DNA of 9,599 nucleotides from Opitutia bacterium (GCA_002692605.1 NZLE01000103.1:6031-15629), one strand, 5' to 3'. Counted from the first letter of the stretch, positions 1-7,273 are shown. Notes: a model not told the origin generated them from the sequence alone. Program-made: numbers and translations.

Positions 1-1230
1 GAAGTCGAGCGGTTGATCGAGGAAGGTCACGCCTACCGCTGCTTTTGCACTCAGGAACGCCTCGACGAACTCAGGAAGTCCCAAATCGCCAACAAGGAAA
101 CTCCTCGGTATGACGGCCGTTGCCTCAACCTCACCGAAGAGGAAATCCAAGCCAAGCTCGCCGCCGGAGAACCCTACGTCGTGCGCCTCAAGGTTCCTAC
201 GGAAGGAGTTTGCGTATTCGAAGATGAGTTGCGGGGCGAAGTGAGCATCGACTGGAAACAGATCGATCATCAAATCCTCCAAAAATCAGACGGCTATCCG
301 ACTTATCATCTGGCCAACGTGGTGGATGACCACCTCATGGGAATCACTCACGTGATCCGGGGAGAGGAATGGATCAGCAGCACCCCCAAACACGTTCTGC
401 TCTATCAGGCTCTGGGCTGGGAAACCCCGGTTTTCGCCCATCTACCCCTTTTGCGCAACCCGGACAAATCCAAGTTGTCCAAGCGCAAGAACCCAACGGG
501 CATCTTCTATTATCGGGAAGCGGGCTTTCTCCCGGAGGCGATGGTCAATTACCTCGGCATGATGGGCTACACCCTCCCCGATCAACGGGAAGTCTTTTCC
601 ATCCAAGAGATGAGCGAATCCTTCGACCTGAAGAGAATGAGCCTGGGTGGACCGATTTTCGATCTCGCCAAATTGAAATGGCTCAATGGCCGCTATCTCC
701 GCGAGAAACTCAGCCCGGAGGAAGTGGTGGAGCGCCTCGGTCAATGGAAGGCCAACCCGGACTTCATCGCCAAGGTTCTGCCCCTCGCCTTGCAGAGGCT
801 GGAGACCTTTGCGGACTTTTTTCCCCTCGCCCAGTTCTTGCTCATCGAGAGTCCGACCTATTCCACGGAGGATCTGTTGGGCAAATTCGAAGCCCCGGAA
901 GTCGCCCGCCTGCTCAAGATCGCAGAGTGGGAGCTGGAAAAGGTTCGAACTTGGGATCGGGAGTCCCTATCCGGCGTGTTCCAAAGAATGGCCGAAACCG
1001 AGGAAACCAAGCTCAAGGATTTGCTCCGCCCTTTCTTTTACGCGATCAGCGGCTCAGCGGTTTCCCTCCCTCTTTTCGATGGAATGACTCTCCTGGGGCC
1101 CGATCTCACCCGGATTCGCGTTCGCAAGGCTCTCCATCAACTGAGCGAGGCCGGATCCGGATTGAGCAAGAAAGGACTGAAAGCCTTGGAAAAGGAGTAC
1201 CGCTCGTCCTATGGCGAACGGATCGACTGA
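1..1230 (+). CDS. gltX: Glutamyl-tRNA synthetase (GluRS), 5'-truncated by window edge
   Basis: Class Ic aminoacyl-tRNA synthetase that charges tRNA(Glu) with glutamate in the cytoplasm. The frame is open from base 1; the TTG at 13 is an internal Leu codon, not a start. About 409 residues are visible against roughly 470-500 for the family, so some 80-90 N-terminal residues, including the HIGH motif, lie upstream. Visible landmarks: a CFC pair (Cys codons at 40 and 46), then YDGRC with Tyr at 109 and Cys at 121, which reproduces the Cys-x-Cys...Tyr-x3-Cys zinc-site spacing of E. coli GluRS. The VIRGEEWISSTP segment follows, then the KLSKR (KMSKS-type) ATP-binding loop at 472-486. The helical anticodon-binding domain fills the rest and ends with the family-typical LGPDLTRIRVRKAL-like stretch. 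glnS overlaps its 3' end. Identity is seen directly; zinc binding is inferred from spacing. Confidence 0.96.
   Translation, partial: EVERLIEEGHAYRCFCTQERLDELRKSQIANKETPRYDGRCLNLTEEEIQAKLAAGEPYVVRLKVPTEGVCVFEDELRGEVSIDWKQIDHQILQKSDGYPTYHLANVVDDHLMGITHVIRGEEWISSTPKHVLLYQALGWETPVFAHLPLLRNPDKSKLSKRKNPTGIFYYREAGFLPEAMVNYLGMMGYTLPDQREVFSIQEMSESFDLKRMSLGGPIFDLAKLKWLNGRYLREKLSPEEVVERLGQWKANPDFIAKVLPLALQRLETFADFFPLAQFLLIESPTYSTEDLLGKFEAPEVARLLKIAEWELEKVRTWDRESLSGVFQRMAETEETKLKDLLRPFFYAISGSAVSLPLFDGMTLLGPDLTRIRVRKALHQLSEAGSGLSKKGLKALEKEYRSSYGERID
1192..1197 (+). promoter_or_regulatory. Candidate Shine-Dalgarno AAGGAG inside gltX, upstream of glnS
   Basis: AAGGAG lies in the last codons of gltX, 13 nt before the ATG at 1211, which is longer than the usual 5-9 nt spacing. 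The in-frame ATGs at 1244 and 1259 have no comparable purine box close by. It is the main argument for the upstream glnS start and would imply translation coupled to gltX. Confidence 0.4.
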
Positions 1231-2947
1231 AGCAAGAATCCGAATGGAATCGAATACCATGGAAGAATCAACCGCAGACAAGCCTCTCGATTTCATTCGT
1301 TCGATCATCAGCGAGGATCGGACGAACGGAAAGAACGAAGGCCGGGTCCACACCCGCTTCCCCCCCGAACCGAACGGCTATCTTCATTTGGGCCATGCCA
1401 AGAGCATTTGTCTGAATTTCGGAGTGGCGGAGGAATTCGGAGGACTTTGCAATCTCCGGCTCGACGACACCAACCCGGCGGCGGAGAAGACCGAATACGC
1501 CGAGGCGATTATGGCGGACGTTCGCTGGCTGGGCTTCGATTGGGAGGAACGCTTGCATCACGCATCCGATTACTTTGACCAGCTCTTCGACTGGGCGGTG
1601 AGATTGATCGAAAACGGTAAGGCATTCGTCTGCGATCTCAACTTCGAGGAAATGAGGGAACTGCGGGGCACCCTCACCGAACCGGGTAAGCCAAGCCCAT
1701 TCCGGGATCGTCCGGTGGAGGAAAATCTCGATCTCTTCCAAAAGATGAAAGCAGGTGAGTTCCCGGAAGGCTCGAAGACTTTGCGGGCCAAGATCGACAT
1801 GGCCTCTCCCAACCTGAACCTCCGGGATCCGGTCATCTATCGAATCCTGCACAAGGAGCATCCGAAGACCGGAACCCAATGGAAGATTTATCCCTCCTAT
1901 GATTTCGCTCACGGACAATCGGATTCCATCGAGGGAATCACCCATTCCCTCTGCACCTTGGAATTCGAACATCACCGACCTCTCTACGATTGGTTTTGTG
2001 AAAACCTGGGCATTCATCATCCCCAACAAATCGAGTTCGCCCGTCTCAATCTGAACTACACCGTGATGAGCAAGCGCAAGATGCTCCGTTTGGTGACGGA
2101 GGGACACGTCAACGGCTGGGACGATCCGCGCATGCCGACCTTGAGCGGAATGCGTCGTCGGGGATACACTCCTCAAGCCATTCGGGCCTTTTGCGATCGG
2201 GTTGGCTTGGCCAAGCGTGAAAACGTCATTGAGATGGAGCTTCTGGAGTATTGCCTGAGGGATGACTTGAACCGGCGCGCGGAACGGCGCCTCGGCGTAC
2301 TGAATCCGCTCAAGGTTACCTTGCAGAATTACCCGGAGGATCAAACCGAGGAATTGGATGCCATCAACAATCCGGAAGATCCTGACGCGGGCACTCGAAA
2401 AATCCACTTCTCTCGGGAAATCCTGATTGACCGCAATGACTTCATGGAGGATCCGCCCAAGAAATATTTTCGTATGGCCCCGGGCCGAGAGGTCAGGCTG
2501 AAATACGCCTATTATGTTACCTGTAAGGAAGTGATCCGGGACGAGAGCGGTGAGATTTCCGAACTGATCTGTTCCTATGACCCGGAGAGCCGGGGAGGAG
2601 GTACTGCGGACGGACGTAAGGTCAAGGGCACCATTCAATGGGTGGATGCCCGCACCGCCCTTCCCTGCTCGGCCAATCTCTACGACCGTCTGTTCTCGTG
2701 CCCCAATCCTGAAGAGAACGAGGACGGAAAGGATTTCACCGATTTCATCAATTCAGGTTCCCTGGAAGTGGTTACGACGGCCAGAGTGGAGCCAAGCGTA
2801 AGCGCTTTCGAGCCGGGCCAACCTTTCCAACTCGAAAGGGTCGGGTACTTTTGCATCGACACGAATGCTGTGGCTGAAGCCGGACTCGTTCTCAATCGAA
2901 GCGTTGCTTTGAGAGATAGTTGGTCCAAGAAAACCCAAGGAAAGTAA
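1211..2947 (+). CDS. glnS: Glutaminyl-tRNA synthetase (GlnRS)
   Basis: Class Ic synthetase that attaches glutamine directly to tRNA(Gln), so this organism need not rely on the Glu-tRNA(Gln) amidotransferase route. It is 578 residues from the ATG at 1211, slightly longer than the roughly 550 of E. coli GlnRS. Motifs: PPEPNGYLHLGHAKS (HIGH signature, residues 51-65), the LRLDDTNP motif (82-89), the segment LRAKIDMASP (191-200), THSLCTLEFEHHRPLYDW (244-261), the VMSKRKM KMSKS-type loop (285-291), and WDDPRMPTLSGMRRRGY (303-319). The C-terminal beta-barrel anticodon-binding region includes ADGRKVKGTIQWV (466-478). No C-terminal YqeY-type extension is present. Start is uncertain: 1211 overlaps gltX by 20 nt and has a distant AAGGAG, while the ATGs at 1244 or 1259 place the protein start close to that of E. 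coli GlnRS relative to the FIR motif. Likely cotranscribed with gltX. No intrinsic terminator was seen after it. Confidence 0.96.
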   Translation: MANGSTEARIRMESNTMEESTADKPLDFIRSIISEDRTNGKNEGRVHTRFPPEPNGYLHLGHAKSICLNFGVAEEFGGLCNLRLDDTNPAAEKTEYAEAIMADVRWLGFDWEERLHHASDYFDQLFDWAVRLIENGKAFVCDLNFEEMRELRGTLTEPGKPSPFRDRPVEENLDLFQKMKAGEFPEGSKTLRAKIDMASPNLNLRDPVIYRILHKEHPKTGTQWKIYPSYDFAHGQSDSIEGITHSLCTLEFEHHRPLYDWFCENLGIHHPQQIEFARLNLNYTVMSKRKMLRLVTEGHVNGWDDPRMPTLSGMRRRGYTPQAIRAFCDRVGLAKRENVIEMELLEYCLRDDLNRRAERRLGVLNPLKVTLQNYPEDQTEELDAINNPEDPDAGTRKIHFSREILIDRNDFMEDPPKKYFRMAPGREVRLKYAYYVTCKEVIRDESGEISELICSYDPESRGGGTADGRKVKGTIQWVDARTALPCSANLYDRLFSCPNPEENEDGKDFTDFINSGSLEVVTTARVEPSVSAFEPGQPFQLERVGYFCIDTNAVAEAGLVLNRSVALRDSWSKKTQGK

Positions 2948-2982
2948 ACGATCCCGTCACCAAAAAGGAGTCGGATTCAAGC

Positions 2983-3011
2983 TTGCCATAACTCATCAAA
3001 TTTAAATCATA
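2983..3011 (+). promoter_or_regulatory. Weak candidate promoter upstream of the MFS gene
   Basis: In the 111-base gap between glnS and the transporter gene there is TTGCCA (2983-2988) resembling a -35 box, followed by an AT-rich block with AATCAT (3005-3010, 4 of 6 matches to TATAAT) at 16-nt spacing. The match is poor, and the sigma-factor preferences of this lineage are not visible here. The rest of the gap holds only a small inverted repeat. Confidence 0.2.
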
Positions 3012-3027
3012 GGGATTAGTTACCCTA
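3010..3027. repeat. Short inverted repeat TAGGG-N8-CCCTA in the MFS leader
   Basis: TAGGG (3010-3014) and CCCTA (3023-3027) are perfect inverted arms around an 8-base centre, 31 bases before the transporter start. It could be a small operator or a leader hairpin. Five-base arms can also arise by chance, so this is a weak call. Confidence 0.25.
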
Positions 3028-3058
3028 CTCGTCTCCTTAATAACCAGCCCAATCAATT

Positions 3059-4624
3059 ATGAGTAATCAAGAAACAGAACCAGATATGAAATTGTTTTGG
3101 GGGTGCTTCATTGCCCTCATCACCACTGCTTTTGCTTTTATCACAAGAGCTTTCCTGGTAAATGCCGCACCCTTCTGGCCCAGCACATTCGGATTAGACC
3201 AAGTGCAGGCGCAGGAACTTTTTGGAGCGGGTATCTGGCCATTTGCAATAAGTATTATCGTTTTCAGTCTAATAATTGATAATATTGGGTATCGGGCTGC
3301 CATGATTTTCAGTTTTATTTGCTATGCTTTATATGCAATTCTGGCCTTTCAGGCCTATGGAGTTGTTATGGCAGAAGGTTTAGAGGGAGATGCACTAACA
3401 TCTGCTCAAGCAGAAGCTTATAATCTTCTTTACTGGGGCTCAGTTATTCTTGGACTAGGAAACGGCACTGTGGAAGCATTCATAAACCCCGTAGTTGCCA
3501 CCATGTTTAAAAAGGACAAGACCAAATGGCTGAATATTTTACACGCCGGATGGCCCGGCGGACTTGTTCTTGGTGGAATCCTAACAATTCTTCTTGGAGC
3601 CCAAGCAGCGGAAGATTGGAGAATTCTGATTTATCTTATTGCGATTCCAGCAGTGGTTTATCTCGTCATGCTTCTAAAAGTACAATTCCCTGTTAATGAG
3701 AGGGTTGAATCCGGAACATCCTACAAGGAAATGCTCGCTGAATTCGGAGCCATTGGAGCCTTGATTTCAGGTTATTTGATTTTCAGACAGCTAGGCATGG
3801 TTTTTGGTTGGGGCGACACGATCGTTTATGGTCTTACTGCAGCTGCAACTGTGGGGTATGGGCTGTACTGCAAATCACTTGGACGCCCACTACTTATTTT
3901 CCTTTGCATAATTATGATTCCCTTAGCAACAACTGAACTCGGTACCGATGGTGCAATATCGGGACTCATGGAAGAACCCATGAAAGAAGCTGGTTACAAC
4001 GGGCTGTGGGTTCTGATTTATACTTCCGCTATCATGATGGTTTTGCGATTCTGGTTTGCTGGACCGATTGTTAAGGCACTTGGTCCTTTGGGTCTTCTAG
4101 CCACATCAGCCGTGTTGGCGATCCTTGGACTTTATCTATTAAGTTCAGCCTCTGGACTTGCCATGATTTTTGTTTTCGCCACTTTATATGGTTTCGGAAA
4201 GACTTTTTTCTGGCCTACGACATTGGGAGTGGTTTCCGAACAATGCCCCAAAGGCGGTGCTCTTACGCTTAATGCAATTGCTGGTATTGGGATGCTTGCC
4301 GTAGGAATTCTTGGTGGGCCTGTGATTGGTAAGATGACAGAAGATTCTATAAAATTATCTGTTGAAGAAGCCACATCCTCCGAAACCTACAATAAGATTT
4401 CAAATGACAGTACTTATTTCCTTGGCGACTACACCGCAGTGGATGCCTCCAAAATTGGTAATCTCTCTGAGGAAGAGCAGATAAAAGTGCAAGCTAGTAT
4501 TCAGACAGGTAAACAAGGATCACTCGCTAGCGTGGCAATTTTTCCCGTATTTATGTTAGCATGCTATCTTGCCTTGATCTTTTACTTCCGAGGAAGAGGT
4601 GGCTACAAGCCGGTTGAGATCTAA
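3059..4624 (+). CDS. Major facilitator superfamily (MFS) transporter, substrate unknown
   Basis: Integral inner-membrane permease of 521 residues with about 12-14 hydrophobic segments. The N-terminal half has six, at roughly residues 12-34, 55-75, 78-103, 123-148, 160-181 and 187-207. DNIGYRAAM (74-82) after the second segment fits MFS motif A. LNILHAGWPGG (158-168) in the fifth-helix area resembles the LNxxH pattern of FucP-like sugar symporters, and ELGTDGAISG (293-302) after the first helix of the C-half recalls conserved loops in such permeases. Two extra hydrophobic stretches (232-249, 254-271) lie between the halves, and a polar loop of about 65 residues (425-488) precedes the last helix. 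The start at 3059 has no Shine-Dalgarno sequence. The gene is clearly A/T-richer than its neighbours (for example 24 G/C of 60 at 4141-4200 versus 35 of 60 at 1801-1860 in glnS) and uses ATA and TTA codons freely, which suggests acquisition from another genome. It has its own terminator. The downstream oxidoreductase hints at carbohydrate-type substrates, but this is not shown. Confidence 0.88.
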   Translation: MSNQETEPDMKLFWGCFIALITTAFAFITRAFLVNAAPFWPSTFGLDQVQAQELFGAGIWPFAISIIVFSLIIDNIGYRAAMIFSFICYALYAILAFQAYGVVMAEGLEGDALTSAQAEAYNLLYWGSVILGLGNGTVEAFINPVVATMFKKDKTKWLNILHAGWPGGLVLGGILTILLGAQAAEDWRILIYLIAIPAVVYLVMLLKVQFPVNERVESGTSYKEMLAEFGAIGALISGYLIFRQLGMVFGWGDTIVYGLTAAATVGYGLYCKSLGRPLLIFLCIIMIPLATTELGTDGAISGLMEEPMKEAGYNGLWVLIYTSAIMMVLRFWFAGPIVKALGPLGLLATSAVLAILGLYLLSSASGLAMIFVFATLYGFGKTFFWPTTLGVVSEQCPKGGALTLNAIAGIGMLAVGILGGPVIGKMTEDSIKLSVEEATSSETYNKISNDSTYFLGDYTAVDASKIGNLSEEEQIKVQASIQTGKQGSLASVAIFPVFMLACYLALIFYFRGRGGYKPVEI

Positions 4625-4644
4625 GACCCGCCTTTATAACCTTT

Positions 4645-4683
4645 ACAAAAAAGGCCATATCCTTTGGGATGTGGCCTTTTTGT
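4645..4683. terminator. Strong intrinsic terminator after the MFS gene, likely bidirectional
   Basis: An A-tract plus GGCCATATCC pairs with GGATGTGGCC plus a T-tract around a TTTG loop. The ten-base core has a single T-G wobble and is extended by A-T pairs on both sides. The A-tract before and T-tract after mean it could stop transcription from either strand. It lies 20 bases past the transporter stop and separates that gene from the downstream oxidoreductase. Confidence 0.9.
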
Positions 4684-4739
4684 AGGACACTCCCCTGCCC
4701 AACTCCTAAAACACAAACCCCAACGACAATAAAATCATT

Positions 4740-5912
4740 ATGGCTAAGAAAAAACCATTGCGCATCGGATTAATCGGTTACGGCTTCATGGGCCGTACCC
4801 ATTCCAACGCCTTCCGTAAGGTTCCGAACTTCTTCCCCGAACTGAAGTACGAACCTCAACTGGCGGCAGTCTGCGCCCGCAACAAGGATCGGGCTGAAGA
4901 ATTTGCGGATCAATGGGGATACGAATCCGTGGAAACGGATTGGAAAAAACTCATCGCCCGGGACGACATCGACGTCATCGATATCGCGGCGCCCAACAAC
5001 GTGCACCACGACATCGCCATTGCCGCAGCCAAGGCGGGCAAGGCCATCCTCTGCGAAAAGCCTCTGGCTTTGAATTGCAAGGAAGGCGAAGCCATGGTCC
5101 GCGAAGTGGAGAAAGCGGGAGTGGCCAATATGGTTTGGTACAACTACCGTAGAATTCCAGCAGTTACCTTGGCCAAGGAAATGATCGATGAGGGAAGACT
5201 CGGGAAAATTTATCATTACCGGGCCAACTTCCTTCAGGACTGGACGATTAACACGGATTTGCCCCAGGGCGGAGAAGGTCTATGGAGGTTGGATGCCAAA
5301 GTTGCCGGTAGTGGAGTGACCGGTGACCTGCTCGCTCATTGCATTGACACCGCCATATGGTTGAACGGTCCCATCGTTGAAGTGAGCGCCATGACCGAGA
5401 CTTTCGTCAAGGAACGCGTTCACACCAAGACCGGAAAGAAGCAAAAGGTCACCATTGACGATGCCTGCGCTTTCCTCGCCAAGTTCGCCAATGGTTCCTT
5501 GGCCATCTTCGAGTCCACCCGATATGCCCGTGGACACAAGGCTCTCTACACTTTCGAGATTAATGGAGCCGACGGATCCTTCTTCTGGGATTTGCATGAC
5601 CTGCACCGTCTCGAATACTTCGAATACGACAAGGAAGACCCCAAGACCCGCGGTTGGCGCTCGATTCACGTTTCCGACAACGGAGGCGAACACCCATACA
5701 TGGACAAATGGTGGGTTCCCGGCTTGAACATCGGTTACGAGCACAGCTTCATCAACCAGTTCGCTGACTTCGTAAAAGGCTATGGCTCCCGCAAGAAGCG
5801 TCCTCTACGCCCGGATTTCCGTGATGCTTTGGAAACCCAATACATTTGCGAAGCGGTGTTGGATTCCGGAAAAACCGGTCGTTGGAAGAAGGTCGGAAAG
5901 ATCAAAGCCTAA
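4740..5912 (+). CDS. Gfo/Idh/MocA-family NAD(P)-dependent oxidoreductase
   Basis: Cytoplasmic dehydrogenase of 390 residues, close to the usual family length. These enzymes oxidise or reduce a hydroxyl on sugars, inositols or related polyols using NAD(P). The N-terminal Rossmann fold is seen as a beta strand followed by GYGFMGRTH (residues 13-21), with APNNVHH (84-90) and the family hallmark EKPLALN (106-112), whose lysine is the conserved catalytic-site residue. Next come YNYRRIPA (134-141) and the C-terminal domain motif GDLLAHCID (195-203), whose His200 matches the family's active-site histidine in DxxxHxxD. No signal peptide or Tat motif is visible, unlike many secreted members in this kind of bacterium. 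The exact substrate cannot be read from sequence. It appears to be a single-gene unit bounded by intrinsic terminators on both sides. The start at 4740 lacks a Shine-Dalgarno sequence; the leader is A/C-rich. Confidence 0.93.
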   Translation: MAKKKPLRIGLIGYGFMGRTHSNAFRKVPNFFPELKYEPQLAAVCARNKDRAEEFADQWGYESVETDWKKLIARDDIDVIDIAAPNNVHHDIAIAAAKAGKAILCEKPLALNCKEGEAMVREVEKAGVANMVWYNYRRIPAVTLAKEMIDEGRLGKIYHYRANFLQDWTINTDLPQGGEGLWRLDAKVAGSGVTGDLLAHCIDTAIWLNGPIVEVSAMTETFVKERVHTKTGKKQKVTIDDACAFLAKFANGSLAIFESTRYARGHKALYTFEINGADGSFFWDLHDLHRLEYFEYDKEDPKTRGWRSIHVSDNGGEHPYMDKWWVPGLNIGYEHSFINQFADFVKGYGSRKKRPLRPDFRDALETQYICEAVLDSGKTGRWKKVGKIKA

Positions 5913-5935
5913 CTCCGTTCAAACTTTTCCCACTT

Positions 5936-5969
5936 TGAAAAAGGAGCCGATCAAACGGCTCCTTTTTCG
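5936..5969. terminator. Strong intrinsic terminator after the oxidoreductase gene
   Basis: GAAAAAGGAGCCG (5937-5949) pairs perfectly with CGGCTCCTTTTTC (5956-5968) around the 6-base loop ATCAAA, and a T-G wobble can extend the stem. With A-tract and T-tract on opposite sides it can work in both directions. It begins about 24 bases after the stop codon and isolates the oxidoreductase from the propeller gene. Confidence 0.93.
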
Positions 5970-6033
5970 TAAACTTTGAGCGAACTCTCTCTTTGTTGTT
6001 GCTCAGGTCTTATCAAACAAACATGAATCGGTC

Positions 6034-7263
6034 ATGAAAACTTACACTTCGCTTATCGCTTTTCTATTCCTTTGCAGCCTTGGAAATGCCGAAGATTGGC
6101 CCAGTTGGAGAGGCGCGGACCGTACGGGAATCTCCAAGGAAACCGGCCTTCTTCAGGAGTGGCCCGAAGGGGGTCCTCAGAAAGTGTGGTCATCGACCGA
6201 TGCGGGTATGGGGTATTCGGGGTTTTCCGTGGTCAAGGGAGGTTTATACACGATGGGCGCTTTCGGAAAGGAAGAACGGTTGCTCGCCTTCAACGCGACC
6301 ACCGGCAAACAGGTCTGGTCCCTGGCGGTCGGAGACTTGCTGACCAATGGATGGGGAGACGGTCCCCGCATGACGCCCACCGTGGCGGATGGTAAAGTCT
6401 ACGCTTTGGGAGGACGGGGTGACTTGGTGTGCGCCGACGCCAGAACGGGAAAGAAAATTTGGAGCGTCAGCCTGGTCAGTGATTTGGGAGGAAAAGTGCC
6501 CGGTTGGGGATATACCGAGTCGGTCCTCGTTGATGAAGGCAGGGTGATCTGTACACCGGGTGGTTCAAAGGGCGCTCTTGCAGCGCTGGACGCAGATAAT
6601 GGAAAACTTCTTTGGCAAAGCTCCGAATTCACGGACGCGGCTCAGTACTCATCCCCCATCGTGATCGAGAACCGGGGAAAAAGACAATACGTCCAATTGG
6701 TGATGAAGAACGTTGTTGGGATTGACGCAAAATCCGGGGATCTTGCCTGGAAGTCATCCTGGCCGGGTAGAACCGCGGTCATTCCCACGCCCATCCATGA
6801 CGATGGAAAAGTCTTCATTACCTCCGGATACGGAGTCGGTTGCAAACTCGTCAGTTTGGAATCCTCGGGTTCCAAGGACGTCTATGACAACAAGTTCATG
6901 AAAAATCATCATGGGGGGGTGATCAAACTCGGTGATCATCTTTTCGGATATTCCGATCAGGTCGGTTGGGTCTGCATGGACTTTGCAAGCGGTGAACTCC
7001 TGTGGAACGAAAAGAAAGCCCTGGGTAAGGGAGCGATCGCTTATGCGGACGGGAGATTTTACTGCCAAGGCGAATCCGATGGCCGAATTTTTCTAATCGA
7101 GGCAAGTACCAAAGGATGGAAACCACGAGGACAATTCACGCTGAACCCCCAGTCCAAGAAAAGGAATCCCAAAGGAAAGGTTTGGACCCATCCGGTTATC
7201 TCAAATGGTAAGATGTACCTAAGGGATCAGGAAATCGTTTCCTGCTACAACCTGAAGAAATAA
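6034..7263 (+). CDS. Secreted PQQ-like beta-propeller repeat protein
   Basis: Exported protein of 409 residues. A type I signal peptide is clear: Lys at residue 2, a hydrophobic core around 7-16, and a GNA cleavage site near residue 19. The mature protein opens with EDWPSWRG...GIS, the typical start of the PQQ-binding-like propeller proteins abundant in Planctomycetes and Verrucomicrobia. Blade signatures of the (T/S/N)G-x-x-x-W type recur at about 90-95, 138-143, 189-194, 234-239 and 319-324, alongside GWGDGPRMTPT (106-116), GWGYTESVLV (157-166), TPGG (174-177) and AQYSSPIV (203-210). The C-terminus (YLRDQEIVSCYNLKK) closes the propeller. The cysteine at residue 14 does not fit a lipobox. 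None of this proves PQQ binding or enzyme activity; the fold may act in sugar binding, protein assembly (BamB-like) or as a dehydrogenase relative. Start at 6034 has no Shine-Dalgarno sequence. It ends 10 bases before the convergent sufT stop. Confidence 0.92.
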   Translation: MKTYTSLIAFLFLCSLGNAEDWPSWRGADRTGISKETGLLQEWPEGGPQKVWSSTDAGMGYSGFSVVKGGLYTMGAFGKEERLLAFNATTGKQVWSLAVGDLLTNGWGDGPRMTPTVADGKVYALGGRGDLVCADARTGKKIWSVSLVSDLGGKVPGWGYTESVLVDEGRVICTPGGSKGALAALDADNGKLLWQSSEFTDAAQYSSPIVIENRGKRQYVQLVMKNVVGIDAKSGDLAWKSSWPGRTAVIPTPIHDDGKVFITSGYGVGCKLVSLESSGSKDVYDNKFMKNHHGGVIKLGDHLFGYSDQVGWVCMDFASGELLWNEKKALGKGAIAYADGRFYCQGESDGRIFLIEASTKGWKPRGQFTLNPQSKKRNPKGKVWTHPVISNGKMYLRDQEIVSCYNLKK

Positions 7264-7273
7264 AGTTTGGGAG

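Noticed and set aside
369..1415. 348-codon plus-strand frame across the gltX/glnS junction
   Set aside because: Low-complexity Arg/Pro/Gly/Ser-rich translation in an alternative frame of two certain genes.
1268..2638. 456-codon open frame on the minus strand opposite glnS
   Set aside because: It lies entirely antisense to a clearly identified GlnRS. Long antisense frames arise from codon bias in G/C-rich genes, and its translation shows no recognisable domain.
2948..3058. Terminator or attachment site between glnS and the MFS gene
   Set aside because: No hairpin with a T-run and no direct repeats of useful length were found; only a 5-base inverted repeat and a weak promoter-like pair.
6060..6110. 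Possible lipoprotein signal (Cys near residue 14 of the propeller protein)
   Set aside because: The residues before the cysteine (Leu-Phe-Leu) do not fit a lipobox, and a type I cleavage site after GNA is a better match.
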